A DNA stretch of 64,000 nucleotides from Nitrospirota bacterium (GTDB lineage Bacteria > Nitrospirota > Nitrospiria > SBBL01 > JAADHI01). The position numbers were made by a program, and so were the translations under genes. Location: the NCBI GenBank assembly GCA_029261135.1, contig JAJDBX010000013.1, forward strand, positions 1-64,000. Direction: 5' to 3'. How positions within the stretch are numbered: position 1 is the first letter of the stretch; every line of letters starts with the position of its first letter. Below are positions 53,330 through 62,624 of this stretch, piece by piece. Under the pieces are notes generated by a model, which saw only the letters and a program-made list of their open reading frames with translations, had not been told where the DNA came from and did not search any database.

Positions 53330-54124
53330 ATGAATATTGCGGCCTGCATTAAACAAGTCCCTGCGACAGAATCTAAAATACGCCCTTCGACGGATGGAAA
53401 AGATATAGATCGGACGGGCCTTTCTTATGTGGTCAATCCCTATGATGAATTCGGTGTCGAAGAAGGACTCAAAATAAAAGAACAACTGGGTGATGGAAGC
53501 GTCACGGCAATCAGCATCGGCGGTGAAAAAGTCGCAGAAGCCTTACGGACCTGTCTGGCTGTCGGTAGTGATCAAGCCATTCATATTCAAGACGATGCCA
53601 TTGAAGGGAGCGATGGCCATGCCATCGCGCGTATCCTCGCCGCAGCACTCAAAAAGAGCGATTACGATATTATCTTTTTCGGAAGGCAGGCTATTGATGA
53701 TGACAGCGGTGCGATTGGAATTCATGTGGCCGATCTGATGGGATTGCCGCATGTGGCCGGGATCAACAAACTTGAAATCATTCCTGACGAAAAACGGGCT
53801 GTGGCCAACCGGCAGATCGAAGGCGCGACAGAGGTGATCGAGATTTCCCTTCCGGCAATATTTACCTGTCAGAAAGGGCTCAACGAACCCCGTTATGCAT
53901 CACTTCCGGGCATTATGAAAGCTAAGCAAAAACCGATGACGGTTTTGAGCCTCTCAGATCTGGAGATCAGTGCAGACAGCGTGGACAGCTCCAAGGCAAA
54001 AACAACGGTGATTAAAATAGAATCCCCCCCGGCGCGATCCGCCGGGATCATCATTGAAGGCAGTCCAAGTGAAGCGGTTGCGGAACTGATTCGACTTCTT
54101 CGTGAAGAAGCGAAAGTGCTGTAG
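53330..54124 (+). CDS. etfB: Electron transfer flavoprotein beta subunit
   Basis: The 264-residue protein has CIKQVPATESKIRP at the start, YVVNPYDEFGVEEGLKIKE, GRQAIDDDSGAIGIHVADL with the AMP-binding region and GLNEPRYASLPGIMKAK with the recognition loop that docks on dehydrogenases. It takes electrons from the acyl-CoA dehydrogenase encoded two bases upstream. Confidence 0.94.
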   Translation: MNIAACIKQVPATESKIRPSTDGKDIDRTGLSYVVNPYDEFGVEEGLKIKEQLGDGSVTAISIGGEKVAEALRTCLAVGSDQAIHIQDDAIEGSDGHAIARILAAALKKSDYDIIFFGRQAIDDDSGAIGIHVADLMGLPHVAGINKLEIIPDEKRAVANRQIEGATEVIEISLPAIFTCQKGLNEPRYASLPGIMKAKQKPMTVLSLSDLEISADSVDSSKAKTTVIKIESPPARSAGIIIEGSPSEAVAELIRLLREEAKVL

Positions 54125-54165
54125 TTTTCTAAAATTGAATCGGTCAATTGTAATGAGGAGATCAT

Positions 54166-55152
54166 ATGTTCAATATTCTCGTCTTTTGTGAACAAAGAGA
54201 CGGAAAGATCAAACGCGTGGCTTTAGAAGCGCTTGGCGCGGCCTTAAGCTTGACATCAGACGGCGATCAAGTCACTGCCGTCTTAATCGGTGAAAATATT
54301 GCCTCTCAAAAAGAGACCTTGGTCTCGGGGGGGGCGGATAAAATTATCCTGGTTGAAGCGCTCACTCTTAATACCTATTCTTCAGAAGCTTATGGGCGCA
54401 TCGTTTCAGATATTGCAAAAAAGGAGAATGCCTCTCTCATCTTGATGTCTGCAACCGCGATGGGGAAAGATCTGGGACCCAAAGTCTCTGCCCGTCTTGA
54501 AGGGCCTTTTGCCGGAGATTGCATCAAGCTCACACTCGATGATGAGGGGAAAATGACCGCCACCCGTCCCATCTACGGGGGAAAAGCCACCTCAACTGTT
54601 CTGAGCCATCAGGCCAGTTTTCAAGTGGCCACACTGCGTCCGAATGTTTTTTCTGTACATGATCAAGCAGCCACCCAAGACCCCCAGGTCGAAAACTATT
54701 CAGAAATACCGGATCTTTCAAACTTGAAAGCCATCATCAAAGAGGTTGTTTCTACTGCCGGTTCAAAAATCGAGTTGACCGAAGCCAATATTATCGTCTC
54801 CGGTGGTCGCGGAGTCAAAGGACCTGAACACTTCGATATAATCGAAGCCCTGGCTGAAGCACTCGGCGGTGCGGTCGGCGCTTCTCGTGCGGCTGTGGAT
54901 GCGGGATGGAAACCCCACAGCTACCAAGTGGGACTCACGGGAAAAACGGTCTCCCCTTCTTTGTATATCGCATGCGGGATTTCAGGGGCGATACAGCATC
55001 AAGCCGGGATGTCTTCTTCAAAATATATTGTTGCGATCAACAAAGATCCAAACGCCCCTATTTTCAAGATTGCAAATTACGGCATTGTGGCCGACCTTTT
55101 TGAAATTGTCCCGCTCTTGACAGAAGCCGTAAAAAAAATGAAGAATGAGTAA
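54166..55152 (+). CDS. etfA: Electron transfer flavoprotein alpha subunit
   Basis: The 328-residue protein has the C-terminal FAD-binding domain: VSGGRGVKGPEHF, GGAVGASRAAVDAGW, QVGLTGKTVSP, GISGAIQHQAGM and IVAINKDPNAPIF. With EtfB it forms the soluble heterodimer that carries beta-oxidation electrons to the membrane. TGAGGAG lies eight bases before the ATG. Confidence 0.94.
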   Translation: MFNILVFCEQRDGKIKRVALEALGAALSLTSDGDQVTAVLIGENIASQKETLVSGGADKIILVEALTLNTYSSEAYGRIVSDIAKKENASLILMSATAMGKDLGPKVSARLEGPFAGDCIKLTLDDEGKMTATRPIYGGKATSTVLSHQASFQVATLRPNVFSVHDQAATQDPQVENYSEIPDLSNLKAIIKEVVSTAGSKIELTEANIIVSGGRGVKGPEHFDIIEALAEALGGAVGASRAAVDAGWKPHSYQVGLTGKTVSPSLYIACGISGAIQHQAGMSSSKYIVAINKDPNAPIFKIANYGIVADLFEIVPLLTEAVKKMKNE

Positions 55153-55247
55153 GCACCCTCTCCCCGACCTAAACGCGTCTCCCTTTTATACGAGGGGGAG
55201 GAAGATATGCCCTCTTCATTTTAAGAAAAAGCCGTTGGAGGATTTCT

Positions 55248-56558
55248 TTGTCTGATAAATTTGATGTCGCTATCGTCGGGGCGGGCCCATCCGGCTCGGC
55301 AGCGGCGCTGACCTTAGCAAAAGCAGGATTATCCGTCGTTGTTTTTGAGCGCGGTGAATTTCCGGGCGCCAAAAATATGTTTGGCGGGGTGCTTTATACC
55401 TCGATTCTGAATCGCCTTGTGCCAAACTTTTGGGAAGAAGCACCGCTTGAGCGCCATATCACTAAACGCCGATTCGGACTTTTTTCTGAAAAGGCCGAGG
55501 CCGCATTTGAATTTAGTTGTCAAGATTTCAACCAATCTCCCCCTTTCAACCAAAGCTTTTCAGCCCTCCGTGCTCAATTTGATCCTTGGCTTGCCAAAAA
55601 AGCGGAAGAAGCCGGTGCCCTCATTATTCCTGAAACGGTGGTGGATGATTTACTTTGGAATGAGGGTCAAGTTATCGGGGTAAAAGCCAGACGAGAAGGG
55701 GGCGAGATTGAGGCCAATGTGGTCATTGCTGCCGATGGCGTCAATTCTTTTATCGCAAAGAAAAGCGGGCTCAGAAAAGACTTTAATTGGAATGTACTCG
55801 CCGTCGGCGCCAAAGAAATTATTGCGCTGCCCCGAGAAACCATCGAAGACCGTTTCTCACTCGAAGGTGATGAAGGCGTGGCCATGGAATTCTTCGGAGA
55901 CGCCGTCGCCGGAACCGTGGGTGCTGGATTTATTTATACGAACAAAGAGAGTCTTTCCGTCGGTGTCGCTTGTTCCATTAATGCCTTTATCGACCAAAAG
56001 ATTGTCCCCAATGACTTACTCGAACGATTTAAAAAACATCCCAGTATTCGGCGTCTCATTCGTAAAGGGGAAACCCTCGAATATTCCGGACATATGATTC
56101 CAGAGGGGGGATTCAAGCAAGTGCCGGAGGTACTCACGGATGGCCTGCTTCTAGTCGGAGACGCCGCTCACTTGGTCAATGCCTCCTTTTATCATGAAGG
56201 AACCAATCTTGCCATGGCATCAGGGCTTTATGCAGCCGAAACCATTATTGAAGCCAAAGAAAAAGGGGATTTTTCACGGCGAGGACTTGAATCTTATCGC
56301 AAAAAATTAGAAGAGAGCTTTGTATTGAAAGATCTTCAGAAATACCGGAACGTCGAAGCGTGGGCGCATAAAAACCCGAAGTTCTTTAAAGCATATCCTG
56401 ATCTTTGCCTCGACTTGCTGAAAGACTATTTCACGGTATCGGAAAAACCAAAAGGCACAATACAAAAAGAGATCGTCAAAAAAATCCGCTCAAACATCAA
56501 CCCGCTCCGCATGCTGGTCGAAATCAACAAACTCAGAAAAACCTTCTTCTCATCTTAA
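55248..56558 (+). CDS. ETF-quinone-oxidoreductase-like flavoprotein (FixC type)
   Basis: The 436-residue protein has an N-terminal FAD motif (VAIVGAGPSGSAAALTLAKAG), GAKNMFGGVLYT, VIAADGVNSFIAKKSG and GDAAHLVNASFYHEGTNLAMASG. It corresponds to the FixC part of ETF:quinone oxidoreductase and should transfer ETF electrons to the quinone pool at the inner membrane. The 4Fe-4S part (FixX) is neither fused nor encoded directly downstream. TTG 55248 follows GGAGG. Last gene of the operon. Confidence 0.9.
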   Translation: MSDKFDVAIVGAGPSGSAAALTLAKAGLSVVVFERGEFPGAKNMFGGVLYTSILNRLVPNFWEEAPLERHITKRRFGLFSEKAEAAFEFSCQDFNQSPPFNQSFSALRAQFDPWLAKKAEEAGALIIPETVVDDLLWNEGQVIGVKARREGGEIEANVVIAADGVNSFIAKKSGLRKDFNWNVLAVGAKEIIALPRETIEDRFSLEGDEGVAMEFFGDAVAGTVGAGFIYTNKESLSVGVACSINAFIDQKIVPNDLLERFKKHPSIRRLIRKGETLEYSGHMIPEGGFKQVPEVLTDGLLLVGDAAHLVNASFYHEGTNLAMASGLYAAETIIEAKEKGDFSRRGLESYRKKLEESFVLKDLQKYRNVEAWAHKNPKFFKAYPDLCLDLLKDYFTVSEKPKGTIQKEIVKKIRSNINPLRMLVEINKLRKTFFSS

Positions 56559-56905
56559 AGTAACACGCGTCATTCAGTGCAAGTCCTATTTGAATGGATT
56601 TGAGGGTTTGGCCGGAAAGGTCTTTCCATTCGATGAGGCCGTAAGTATTTTGGACGATTATCATTAGTGCTTCTCTCTGATTCTGATTTTTAAAAAATAA
56701 AGGGCAATCATAGGCTTGACCTCTTATTACACGCTTCCATTTGGGGGAGTTTCGATATTATTTAAATTCGTCAAGGGAATGAGAAATGTCATTCGATCAA
56801 AAATATTTGGCAGGGAACTCAGCAGATTTATGTGGAGTGGTTATACTATAGTTATCTGTCTCAAACGAATATTGTTTACATTCAGAACTTTTTAAATCCG
56901 AAACG
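56559..56905. other. Intergenic, nothing firm
   Basis: No fixX-like small frame and no clear terminator after the flavoprotein gene. A TATACT box near 56840 could belong to the diguanylate-cyclase promoter, without a convincing -35 partner. Confidence 0.4.
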
Positions 56906-58540
56906 GTGTTGTTTGTCGTGAAAACACAGCAAAAAATAGTCCTTTTCCCGCTCAGCCTCATGATTTGCATCATGACGCTGAGCTTTGTCGTTCTTGAATC
57001 CTCTCTTGAATCCTTCCTCGAAAAACGGATGCAGGTAGAGCTTCAGGCTTTTGCATCCATGTCGCTGGACTCTTTAAGTTTCCTAGAAAATAAAAGAGAT
57101 TTTTCTTCTGTCGATGATCTTGCAGATAATCTCGGGGCACTTTCTGGCGCAAGAATTACTTTTATCGATACAAAAGGTGTGGTTTGGGGGGATTCGGATT
57201 TGAGCTTGGAAGAAGTTAAAGGAATTGAAAATCACGCCAAGCGCCCGGAGGTGATTCTAGCGATGAAGGAGGGTTTTGGTTCCTCCAAACGCTACAGTAC
57301 CAGCGTAAAACAGGAAATGTTATATGTTGCTGTATTTAAGAACAGCAAAGCACGTGATACAAAGTATCTGTCACGAGCCTCATTTTCCCTAGGAATTGTT
57401 GCCGAGGAGATGAGACGCTGGCAATGGATGTTCCTGGTGATCGGTTTTTTGAGTTTAATCGCGGTCTCCTTTTTTGGATGGCTTGCGGGGCGGATGATTT
57501 CTAGAGCCGTAAAACGTGAGAAAAATCATTTGGAGCAGCGGGTTACAGATCGCACACGAGAAATCTCATTGATACAGACGATGGGAGGAATGCTGAATGC
57601 CTGTGCCTCGATTGATGAGGTCGGGGCAATTATCACGAATATTATGCCGGATCTGTTCCCTCACACGCATGGCGCAGTCGCAATACTCAAGGCTTCACGC
57701 AACCGTCTGGAAATACTGGCAAGCTGGGGCAGACCTTGGCCGATCGAACAGGGTTTTCATCCGAAAGAATGTTGGGCTTTAAAAAAAGGTCATCAGCATT
57801 TTTCTCATTCTGAATCGCTCAAAATCCCTTGCCCACATCTTCTTCTTGACTTATCTGTGCAAAGTCTTTGTGTCCCGCTGCTTGCTCAGACTGAAACCAT
57901 CGGCACCTTTCATTTGCTCAGCGATGCAGTCTTAACGGAAGAGAATACACGTCTCGTGACGCCTCTGGTGAAGCAGCTTGGTTTGGCTTTGGCCAACATC
58001 CAGCTTCGCGATCATCTGCGGGAACAAGCGATCCGTGATCCATTAACCGGGATGTATAATCGCCGTTATATGATGGAGTCCTTCGAGCAGTTTCTCAGTC
58101 GGGCAAAAAGAAAAGAATCAACGGTCGCTGTGATGATGGTTGATTTTGATCATTTTAAGCGTTTTAATGACACCTTTGGTCATGAAGCGGGGGACTTTGT
58201 TTTGGTCAATATCTCCCGTGAGATTAAGCGGAACATGCGTGCTGAAGACATTGTTTGCCGTTACGGCGGAGAAGAATTTTTCTTGGTTTGCCCTGATATC
58301 TCTTTAGATAATGCCCCTATGGTTGCGAATAAGTTGTGCGAATCGATTCGCCGACTGGATCTGAGTCTCAAGAAAAAATCACTGGGCAGTTTGTCCATCT
58401 CTATTGGCATCTCTGTTTTCCCAATACATGCGGATTCCGTGGAGGGATTGATGAAATTGGCCGACGAAGCGTTGTACCGGGCAAAATCCGAAGGACGAGA
58501 CCGCACCATGCTTGCCGAACTGGAACCAACGCTTCCTTAA
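56906..58540 (+). CDS. Membrane-bound diguanylate cyclase with sensor and GAF-like domains
   Basis: The 544-residue protein has two membrane helices (about 10-30 and 170-195) enclosing a periplasmic sensor domain, a short coiled linker, a GAF-like domain (about 215-370) and a GGDEF domain. Active-site RYGGEEF near residue 452 is intact, and DPLTGMYNRRYM marks the domain start. Active enzymes make cyclic-di-GMP; an RxxD inhibitory site five residues before GGEEF is present as RAED. The start is GTG 56906 or GTG 56918; neither has a good ribosome site. Confidence 0.88.
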   Translation: MLFVVKTQQKIVLFPLSLMICIMTLSFVVLESSLESFLEKRMQVELQAFASMSLDSLSFLENKRDFSSVDDLADNLGALSGARITFIDTKGVVWGDSDLSLEEVKGIENHAKRPEVILAMKEGFGSSKRYSTSVKQEMLYVAVFKNSKARDTKYLSRASFSLGIVAEEMRRWQWMFLVIGFLSLIAVSFFGWLAGRMISRAVKREKNHLEQRVTDRTREISLIQTMGGMLNACASIDEVGAIITNIMPDLFPHTHGAVAILKASRNRLEILASWGRPWPIEQGFHPKECWALKKGHQHFSHSESLKIPCPHLLLDLSVQSLCVPLLAQTETIGTFHLLSDAVLTEENTRLVTPLVKQLGLALANIQLRDHLREQAIRDPLTGMYNRRYMMESFEQFLSRAKRKESTVAVMMVDFDHFKRFNDTFGHEAGDFVLVNISREIKRNMRAEDIVCRYGGEEFFLVCPDISLDNAPMVANKLCESIRRLDLSLKKKSLGSLSISIGISVFPIHADSVEGLMKLADEALYRAKSEGRDRTMLAELEPTLP

Positions 58541-58704
58541 AAAACGTCTCAATTCTATTTTTAATTCTGGAATTTGTGGCAAATTATTCTTAATGGCTCC
58601 CATGATATTTTCGACTTGGGCTAGGCGTTACGTTTCTTTATCTTCAGAAAAAGGGGTCAAGCCTGCTGTTGACTTTTATTTATTGATGTCACATTGTCGC
58701 GGCC

Positions 58705-59166
58705 ATGTCTCACGCTACGTCTTTTATAGCCCGGAATATGGTATCACGTCATGAACCGGGGTCGAAATGGGGAAGGTGCTTCTCTTCATCTGAAGACAAT
58801 CTCGCCTTTCTTGATCTGCTGAAAGAATCAATTGCTCTTTGGGGTATTCGGATTAGTCCATATTGCATGATGCCGAATCACGATCCCCTTTTGCTTTAAA
58901 CGCCGGATGCAAACTTGGATCAATGTATGTGGCATATCAACGGTAATTAGACACAACGATTTAATCGACAACACAAAAAAGAAGGCTCGCTTTTTCGCAG
59001 CAGGTACAAATCGATCCTCCATGAAGAAGACAACTATCTCCTGAAACTCGTAAAATAGATCCACCGGAATCCACTTCGTGACGGTTGGATCCGCAAGTTT
59101 CAAGAGCTGGCTGAAAGAGAAGTTTTTCCCCGGTCAGATCAACAGGAGATACGGCGATTTACCTGA
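58705..59166 (+). pseudogene. RAYT (REP-associated tyrosine transposase) remnant
   Basis: The frame reads FLDLLKESIALWGIRISPYC and MMPNHDPLLL, where active Y1 transposases have MPNHxHxL, so the second His of the metal pair is lost. After a TAA it continues in frame as TPDANLDQCMWHING, RFNRQHKKEGSLFRSRYKSI and LLKLVK-stop-IHRNPLRDG. The stop (TAG) falls on the position of the catalytic Tyr in YIHxNP. Three in-frame stops make it inactive. No REP hairpins were seen around it. Confidence 0.8.
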
Positions 59167-59823
59167 CTCGGCAGTACTGAAGGGACACTCTAAAAAAAAA
59201 TCGGCTTGGCATTCAGCATATCAAAATACAGCACAGTTAGCACCATACCATTAAACATAAAAGAGCAGTTATCAAAAGATGAGCAACTGAGAGCAATGGA
59301 TTCGCTTATTTTTGCGTGGGCTTCTTGCCCAAAGCGCTTTCTAAAGTGTGTCAGCATCGAATCGTGAAACGAGGCTGTATCTTGATACGAAGACAGACCG
59401 AGTGAATGAGCCCTGTAAAGTATTTTGTGTAACTGCCCTGGTCATACAAGGAGATAACTGCTCCTCAAAGACAATCATAAAATAATTCATGGGTTCTTTC
59501 CAATTTCTAATGGGCATCGTCCACTTTTTCGATGCCGATCATATGGCCAGATAAACCACTTTTGTCGCAGAGTCATCACTCGGAAACAGTTTCCGCGTTT
59601 TGACCGACTTACGAATCACACTGTTGAGTGACTCAATGGCATTGGTCGTATAGATCACTTTTCGAATGTCTGCTGGGAAATCAAACAGTGTGATCAGATG
59701 AGGCCAGTGAGTCCGCCAGGATCTGCTGATCTGCGATCCCAGTGTAAAGCCCCCAATTTTAGTACCAGTAATTTAAGTAGAATTTTTGATCATTGAGAGG
59801 CCCTCAAAAATTCATAAGGTGTT

Positions 59824-60582
59824 TTATTTCCCCAAAGACTCATGAGGCCGTTCTGAGTTATATTCGTACATCCATCGGGTTGTTCTTTCCCGGACTTCAT
59901 CCAAATCTGAGAACAGATACAAATCTAAAACATCTTCCCGATAGGTCCGGTTAAACCGTTCGATATAAGCGTTTTGCGCAGGTTTGCCTGGCTTAATGAA
60001 GTCTAAGTCCACGTGGTGTTTTTTTGCCCATTCACGCAGTTTCTGTGAAATAAATTCCGGGCCATTATCCATCCGAATGTATTTGGGATACCCCCGCCAT
60101 TCGGCTATACAATCGAGCTTTCTTGTCACACGTTCAGTAGGGAAAGATCGATCAATTTCTATCCCCAAGGCTTCTCGATTGAAGTCGTCTATGATGTTCA
60201 AGGTGCGATAGGTTCCACCTGCTGCAAGACTGTCCCGCATGAAGTCCATTGACCAACAAATGTTCGAATAAAGCGGTTGAACCAAGGGTTCTGGGTTTCT
60301 ACTGGGAAAGCGTCTCTTCGGCTTTTTTCTTAAATTCAGGGACAGTTCACAGTACACACGGTACACGCGTTTATGATTCCAGGGCTGGCCCTGTATTTTT
60401 AAACGCTGAAACATCTTATTAAATCCCCATCTCGGTTTATCTTTTGCCAACTGCCGCAAATGCGTCTCAATCATATTGTCCTCATTTGGCTTCGCCTGAT
60501 AACGATAGGCCGTGCGACTCACCCCAAAAAGGCCACAGCTTCTTCTTTCGGAGAAGCGGTGAGCTTCAATGGCATATCGCAC
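59824..60582 (-). pseudogene. IS3-family OrfB integrase, frameshifted at its end
   Basis: The 252-residue frame has the HTH_21 segment (RWGFNKMFQRL), and the DDE core: WSMDFMRD, IRMDNGPEFIS and AYIERFNRTYREDVL with the catalytic Glu. It stops at HESLGK; in the next frame the normal end continues (NKTPYEFLRASQ). Removing one G from the run at 59830-59833 restores it. The loss of about a dozen residues may or may not abolish activity. It would be made as an OrfAB fusion by programmed frameshifting. Confidence 0.85.
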
Positions 60583-60605
60583 GAGCGTTTTTCGATCAGC
60601 TGGCT

Positions 60606-60872
60606 TTACAACTTTTTTTCAATCACATCCTTTAAAACCTGATGATCCAGACTCAATTCTGAATACATCCGCTTCAGTCGAAGGTTTTCATCTTCAAGGG
60701 CCTTCAACCTTTTAAAATCTGAGGCTTCAAGGCCGCCATATTTTGCCCGCCATTTATAAAATGTCGCATCACTCATCCCATTTTTTCGGCACAAATCAAC
60801 AACGCTCATCCCGTTCTCTGCTTCTTTCAGTATCGACATAATTTGGGAATCGGTAAATCTCGATCACTTCAT
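60606..60872 (-). pseudogene. IS3-family OrfA, with a stop at codon 3
   Basis: The HTH_Tnp_1 domain is clear (FTDSQIMSILKEAENGMSV, LCRKNGMSDATFYKWRAKYG) followed by a leucine-zipper helix (LEDENLRLKRMYSEL). The natural start ATG at 60872 has an AAGGAGG site, but its third codon is TGA. The next in-frame ATG at 60839 would lose the first 11 residues of the HTH region. The gene is probably inactive in this copy. Confidence 0.75.
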
Positions 60873-61917
60873 CGTAAAGCCTCCTTCTCCATTCATTCTA
60901 AAAGAAAACTCTACTCCTAACTGGTTCTATTTTAGGGGAGGCTTACCCCAGGCCTCTGCAAAACGATCCAGCTCAAGGCTTGCTTCCTGCTCTGTGGTGG
61001 AGTGATAGATTCGCTTCAAATCTGCTGTGACGGCTTTGTCGTCTTTCCAGGGGACGTATTTTAATGCATTGCGTACCATGTGGATGATGCAGAGCTGAAG
61101 CCTGGCATCGGGAAAAGCGGTGTTGCCCGAATCAGGAAAACCACTAAGACCATCAACACAGACAATTAGAATCTCCTCGACGCCACGGTGTTTAAGCTCT
61201 GTGAGTACCTGTAACCAGAATTTGGCCCCCTCTGTCTCGGCGATCCACAGCCCCAATAACTCCTTGTGCCCCTCCAGATTCACGCCCAGTGCAAGGTAGA
61301 TCGATTTGTTGATCACTCGCTTGTCCTGACGAATCTTGAGCACGATACAATCAAGATAAACAATGGGATAAACGGCATCCAGAGGACGATTCTGCCATTG
61401 AATGACTTCTTCCATCACGGCGTTGGTGACCTTTGATATCAGCCCTGCTGAGACCTCGGCACCATACATCTCCTGAAGAGCATCAACGATATCTCGTGTG
61501 CTCATCCCTTTGGCATAAAGGCTCAGTATCTGATCATCCATCCCCGTGATACGGGTTTGGCCTTTGCCAATGATGTCGGGTTCAAATGTGGCTTCACGGT
61601 CACGCGGCGTATCAATCACGATTTCGCCATGATGGCCTTTTAAGGTTTTTGGACTGTAACCGTTACGACTGTTACCGCTATTGTGACCCTTCACATCATA
61701 GGGACTATAACCAAAATGGGGTTCCATCTCGGCTTTTAATGCGGCCTCGACGGTGATTTTTGTAAGCTGAGCGCTGAGGGCGCTTAGGTCTTCTGGGGTT
61801 TTAAGGTCTTTCGCTAGCTCGGATGCTAGCGCTTTTATCTTTTCTTGTTTCTCTCTCATACTCATTATTAGCCTCCAATTGTAAGGTAAGAAATAATGAG
61901 CAGTTACTCAATTTATT

Positions 61918-62619
61918 TTACAGGCTCAATAAATTTAGGCGTAATCTCCTATTCTCAAAGTTAGGCATAACCTTTCCCAGCAAGCCCCAGAATCTAGACC
62001 CGTGATTATGTTCTTTTAAATGACATAGTTCATGAATAATGACATAATCAATACATTCTGTTGGCACCTTGATCAGGTTTTTGTTGAGTATGATTTTCCC
62101 GGACTTTGTACAGCTACCCCATCTATTTTTTAAGTCCCTAATGACTAGTGGTGCTGACATAATACCAAAGTGACTTACTTTCTTGATGCATTCAAGATAT
62201 CTTTTATTAAATACGGTACTTGCTTTTTCTGTATACCAGCAATCCATTAATTTTTTTATATCTTGAGCCATCGGTTTTTCAGAGCAAGTCACATGAAAAT
62301 AACCCCTAAAACATTTAACCCTCTCTTCTGTCCCTATTCTTATAATTAATCGAAACTGACGACCTAAATATCTGTGCGTTTCGCCACTCACATATCTACG
62401 GGGCGGTTGTTTTGGCAAATAAAGCTCAAACTCTCGCTTAGACTTGCGTATCCATCTCCCTCTTTTTTTAACTTTTTCTCTTATTTTATTGATATCCGTC
62501 CCAAGCGGGGCGCTTACGGATACCGACAAATCTGGATGCACATGAATTGCTAGCGTCTTACGCTCCTTAAATTCATAGGTGTAAGGTATCCGAGTTCTAC
62601 CCCATTGAACCTCATCCAC
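61918..62619 (-). CDS. YgjP-like zinc metalloprotease (DUF45), C-terminus cut by IS256
   Basis: The 233-residue protein has the DUF45 pattern: RKTLAIHVHPDLSVSVSAP, RYLGRQFRLII, LKNRWGSCTKSGKIILN and the zincin motif HELCHLKEHNHGSRFW. Such proteins are frequently encoded beside type I restriction genes, as here. The last codons and the stop (AGC CTG TAA) lie inside the terminal repeat of the IS256 element, so a few original C-terminal residues have been replaced; the active site is unaffected. Five bases separate it from the hsdR stop. Confidence 0.87.
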   Translation of the reverse strand: MDEVQWGRTRIPYTYEFKERKTLAIHVHPDLSVSVSAPLGTDINKIREKVKKRGRWIRKSKREFELYLPKQPPRRYVSGETHRYLGRQFRLIIRIGTEERVKCFRGYFHVTCSEKPMAQDIKKLMDCWYTEKASTVFNKRYLECIKKVSHFGIMSAPLVIRDLKNRWGSCTKSGKIILNKNLIKVPTECIDYVIIHELCHLKEHNHGSRFWGLLGKVMPNFENRRLRLNLLSL

Positions 62620-62624
62620 CGTAT

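Larger units (their letters stand above)
59743..60946 (-). mobile_element. IS3-family insertion sequence within the IS256 transposase gene
   Basis: The 1204-base element starts TGTAAAGCCCCC on the left; its right end reads in complement GTAAGCCTCCCC, and both continue to ACCAGT, giving imperfect terminal repeats. A five-base direct repeat CCCAG flanks it (59738-59742 and 60947-60951), as expected for target duplication. It carries orfA and orfB on the minus strand. Confidence 0.85.
59436..61865 (-). pseudogene. IS256-family transposase, disrupted
   Basis: The N-terminal 305 residues (from ATG 61865) have HFGYSPYDVKGHNSGNSRNG, YLDCIVLKIRQD with the first acidic residue, VCVDGLSGFPD and CIIHMVRNALKYV, and end at RFAEAWG where the IS3 element begins. 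The remainder resumes at 59737 as SQISRSWRTHWPHLITLFDF, TTNAIESLNSVIRK and KKWTMPIRNWKEPMN. This second part also has an in-frame TGA after VVYLAI. It is inactive as written. Confidence 0.88.
59408..61927 (-). mobile_element. IS256-family element interrupted by an IS3-family element
   Basis: Terminal repeats GAGCCCTGTAAAG (59408-59435, ending GTGTAACTG) and the complement of CAGTTACTCAATTTATTTTA (61901-61927, ending CAGGCTC) match over most of 27 bases. Inside is a mutator-type transposase gene split into two parts by an IS3-family insertion at 59743-60946. No flanking 8-9 bp duplication is seen. The right end overlaps the stop of the neighbouring metalloprotease gene. Confidence 0.85.
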
